Below, piece by piece: positions 7,109 through 9,096 of a stretch of DNA of 9,096 nt. A program made the translations under genes and the position numbers. This stretch comes from AG25 sp035518815. Its GTDB lineage: Bacteria; Gemmatimonadota; Gemmatimonadetes; Gemmatimonadales; GWC2-71-9. Each line of letters begins with the position of its first letter. Positions within the stretch are counted from its first letter, which is position 1. Location: the NCBI GenBank assembly GCA_035518815.1, contig DATIXG010000037.1:1-9096 (forward strand). The letters are read 5' to 3'. A model generated the notes under the pieces. It ran no database searches and had not been told where the DNA came from. It saw nothing but the letters and a program-made list of their open reading frames with translations.

Positions 7109-9096
7109 CGGAGCCCCAGTCGTTCGACCGTTTCTTCCGTTGCAGGCCGCACGTCCCCCGTCGCCACCAGCGTCCGATCCTTGAGGCCCGGGTTTGCCTC
7201 GATGAGCGCTTCCACGAACAGTTGCCCCCGCGCGGTGGCTTGGGCATCCGCGAGGATGAGGTCGTAACCGCGCGCGCGCGCCATGTCGAGCGCCTGCGCC
7301 GGATTGCGCGCCACATCGACGGTGTGCCCCTCGCGGCCGAACAGCGCCTTCACCACCCGGCGGACCGCGGGGTCGTCGTCCACGAGCAGAATCGACCGCT
7401 TCACGGCTGGAGTGCCAGGTGGAGTGGTGCGCGCCACGCGCCACTCTCCGGACACCGCGTCGCTTGCCGGCGTGTCCGTGGCCGGCGGCAGCTCCACTAC
7501 GAACGCCGCCCCGCCCTCGGGGGGCCGCTCGACCGATATGTGCCCGCTGTGCGACTCGATGATCGAGTACGTGATCGAGAGACCCAGCCCCGTTCCGGCG
7601 CCCGGCTCCTTGGTCGTGAAGAAGGGGGTGAACAGGTGGGGCAGCACGTCGTCGGGAATCCCGGGCCCCGAGTCCGCGACCCGGACCCGGACGCCCTCAT
7701 CGAACCAGCTGGTCACCTGAATGGTGCGGGGCCGGTCGGGCGAATTCGTCGAGACCGCCTGAGCGGCATTCGTCAGCAGGTTCAGGATCACCTGCTGCAG
7801 CGCGTTCCGATCCCCCAGCACGGGAGGAAGCTCGGCGGCGAGCTGCTTCTCAATGGCGATCGCCTTGAGTTTGAGGTCGTAGCTCATCAACACCAGGGTC
7901 CGCTGGATCACGTCGTTCAAGTCCACGAGCGCACGCTCGCCCGGGCCCTTGCGCGCGAACGTCAGGAGGTTGCGCACGATCCGGCCGGCGCGCTCGGCCT
8001 GCTCGTGAATGACCCGCAAGTGGCTGCGGTCCTTCGCGCCCAGTTCCTTCTGCTCGAGCAGGAACTCGGTGAGCCCGGCGATCGACGTCAGCGGGTTGTT
8101 CAGCTCGTGCGCCACACCCGACACGAGCTGGCCGACGGCCGCGAGCTTCTCACCCTGGATCAGCTGCGCTTCGATCGCTTGCTCGTCAGTCACGTCCTCG
8201 ATCAGCACGACCACGCTCTGCTCGGGTGTGGCGGTCGGGATGCGGGCGACGTTGATGCGCAACGTCCGGCGCAACGAGGCCGACCGGGTCACGAGCGGGG
8301 GCGGCCGTTCGTCGCGTCCTCCCGCCGCGAGCAACCGGTCCAGTCCGCCGGCCTCGCCCAGCAGGGCGCCGCCCAGGTCCCGGTCAATGACGGCCTCGAC
8401 GGACGTGTCGAGCAGGGTGGCGAGCGCTCGGTTGGCGCGGCGGATGCGGCCCGACCCGTCCACGACCGCGATGCCCTCGCTCAGCGCGTCGAACGCCGTC
8501 TCCCACTGATCCTTGGCGCGCCGCACGATGTCGAAGAACCGGGCGTTGGCGAGCGCGATCGCGGCGTGCGTCGCCACGGTCGAAAGGAGGCGCAGGTCGT
8601 CCGCCGGGAAATCCCCGGAGCGGGGTTCGACCACGACGAGCGAGCCGACCACCACACTGTGACTGCGGAGCGGCACCACGGCGGCGGAATCCACCGACAC
8701 ATCGCCGGCGAGGAGCGTCGGGGCGTTGCCGGGATTTCGGACCAGCTCGAGACGCTCGCGTCCCAGGGAACGCGCTACCAGGCCGGGGTCGCTGAGCGGG
8801 ACCTCGACGCCGCGCAGCGCCGCCAGCGTGCCTTCGGCGCCGACCACGCGCAGCGCCTGGGTCTGGTCCGGGGCCTCGTTCGCCAGGGCGACCAGCGCCC
8901 CGCGCGCGTCGAGGAATCGCATGGCGTACCGCACCACCTGCGTGGCGATTCGCTCGAGCTCGAGGGACTCCGAGAGTACGTAGGAAAGCTCCTGCAGGGA
9001 GAACACCTCGGACAGCCGGCGATTCAGCTCATCGGCTCCTTGCCGCCGCGCCTGCTCGCTCCGGACCAGTCGGTGCCGCAAGCGCAGCGCCGCCCA
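7030..9096 (-). CDS. Hybrid sensor histidine kinase (GAF-PAS-HisKA-HATPase-receiver), 5' end outside window
   Basis: The frame is open to the right edge (complement of 9096). A TTG at 9081-9079 begins a 683-residue stretch but is probably not the start: the preceding WAALRLRHRLVRSEQ looks like the cytoplasmic exit of a membrane helix. Residue numbers count from that TTG. A short coiled coil leads into a GAF-like domain (about 27-182), then a PAS domain (about 193-300; AFDALSEGIAVVDGSGRIRR). HisKA carries the phosphoacceptor H325 in SGVAHELNNPL. The HATPase has N-box NLLTNAAQAV (434-443), G1 box DSGPGIPDD (470-478), F box TPFFTTKEPG and G2 box GTGLGLSI. A variable linker (about 533-560) precedes a receiver with D568/D569, phosphoacceptor D612, T641 and K662. 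It would autophosphorylate and pass phosphate to its own receiver or to others. The signal is unknown. It converges on the ATL gene with no room for a terminator. Confidence 0.94.
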   Translation of the reverse strand, partial: WAALRLRHRLVRSEQARRQGADELNRRLSEVFSLQELSYVLSESLELERIATQVVRYAMRFLDARGALVALANEAPDQTQALRVVGAEGTLAALRGVEVPLSDPGLVARSLGRERLELVRNPGNAPTLLAGDVSVDSAAVVPLRSHSVVVGSLVVVEPRSGDFPADDLRLLSTVATHAAIALANARFFDIVRRAKDQWETAFDALSEGIAVVDGSGRIRRANRALATLLDTSVEAVIDRDLGGALLGEAGGLDRLLAAGGRDERPPPLVTRSASLRRTLRINVARIPTATPEQSVVVLIEDVTDEQAIEAQLIQGEKLAAVGQLVSGVAHELNNPLTSIAGLTEFLLEQKELGAKDRSHLRVIHEQAERAGRIVRNLLTFARKGPGERALVDLNDVIQRTLVLMSYDLKLKAIAIEKQLAAELPPVLGDRNALQQVILNLLTNAAQAVSTNSPDRPRTIQVTSWFDEGVRVRVADSGPGIPDDVLPHLFTPFFTTKEPGAGTGLGLSITYSIIESHSGHISVERPPEGGAAFVVELPPATDTPASDAVSGEWRVARTTPPGTPAVKRSILLVDDDPAVRRVVKALFGREGHTVDVARNPAQALDMARARGYDLILADAQATARGQLFVEALIEANPGLKDRTLVATGDVRPATEETVERLGLRYLRKPFILRDLLEEAARVWAATTLS
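7422..7446. repeat. Inverted repeat in the kinase-receiver linker
   Basis: GAGTGGTGCG (7422-7431) and CGCGCCACTC (7437-7446) form a 10-bp stem (one G-T wobble on the plus strand) around a 5-nt loop. It codes for part of the variable linker between the HATPase and receiver domains of the hybrid kinase (GEWRVART). In the kinase mRNA the wobble becomes a C-A mismatch. It could be chance in a GC-rich low-constraint linker, or the remnant of a small palindromic repeat inserted there. Confidence 0.3.

Overview
This is a GC-rich window (about 70% G+C by eye) that is almost entirely coding. It carries eight genes, two of them cut by the window edges. The gene set suggests an environmental Gram-negative bacterium: an outer-membrane beta-barrel protein, a pilus or type II secretion motor ATPase, and a large hybrid sensor kinase. 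The barrel C-terminus (...FWDIL), the GC content and the gene style remind me of Gemmatimonadota, but that placement is inference and was not tested.

Layout. (1) Positions 1-844, plus strand: the 3' part of an Omp85/BamA-like outer-membrane barrel gene. (2) 894-3143, plus: a PilB/GspE-type motor ATPase with an intact response-regulator receiver domain fused to its C-terminus. (3) 3166-6722, plus: a compact histidine-biosynthesis cluster, hisC-hisB-hisH-nudix-hisF, with 4-7 bp start/stop overlaps from hisC onward. (4) 6719-7108, plus: an alkyltransferase-like (ATL) DNA-repair protein, also overlapping hisF by 4 bp. (5) 7030-9096, minus: a hybrid histidine kinase (GAF, PAS, HisKA, HATPase, receiver) that converges on the ATL gene and overlaps it by 79 bp. 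Its 5' end lies beyond the right edge.

How the genes work together. HisB and HisC catalyse consecutive late steps of histidine synthesis (imidazoleglycerol phosphate to imidazole-acetol phosphate to histidinol phosphate). HisH and HisF form the glutamine-dependent imidazoleglycerol-phosphate synthase that makes the HisB substrate. hisA often sits between hisH and hisF but is absent there, and a Nudix hydrolase occupies that slot. hisG, hisD, hisE and hisI are not in the window. The motor ATPase is only 22 bp upstream of hisC and could share its transcript.

Most interesting points: the motor ATPase-receiver fusion, with a hybrid kinase encoded nearby; the Nudix gene in the usual hisA slot; an ATL gene whose extra C-terminal tail is encoded antisense to the kinase gene; and a perfect 18-bp palindrome just inside the motor ATPase gene. 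I see no RNA genes, mobile elements or CRISPR arrays. No stretch longer than 50 bp lacks a gene.
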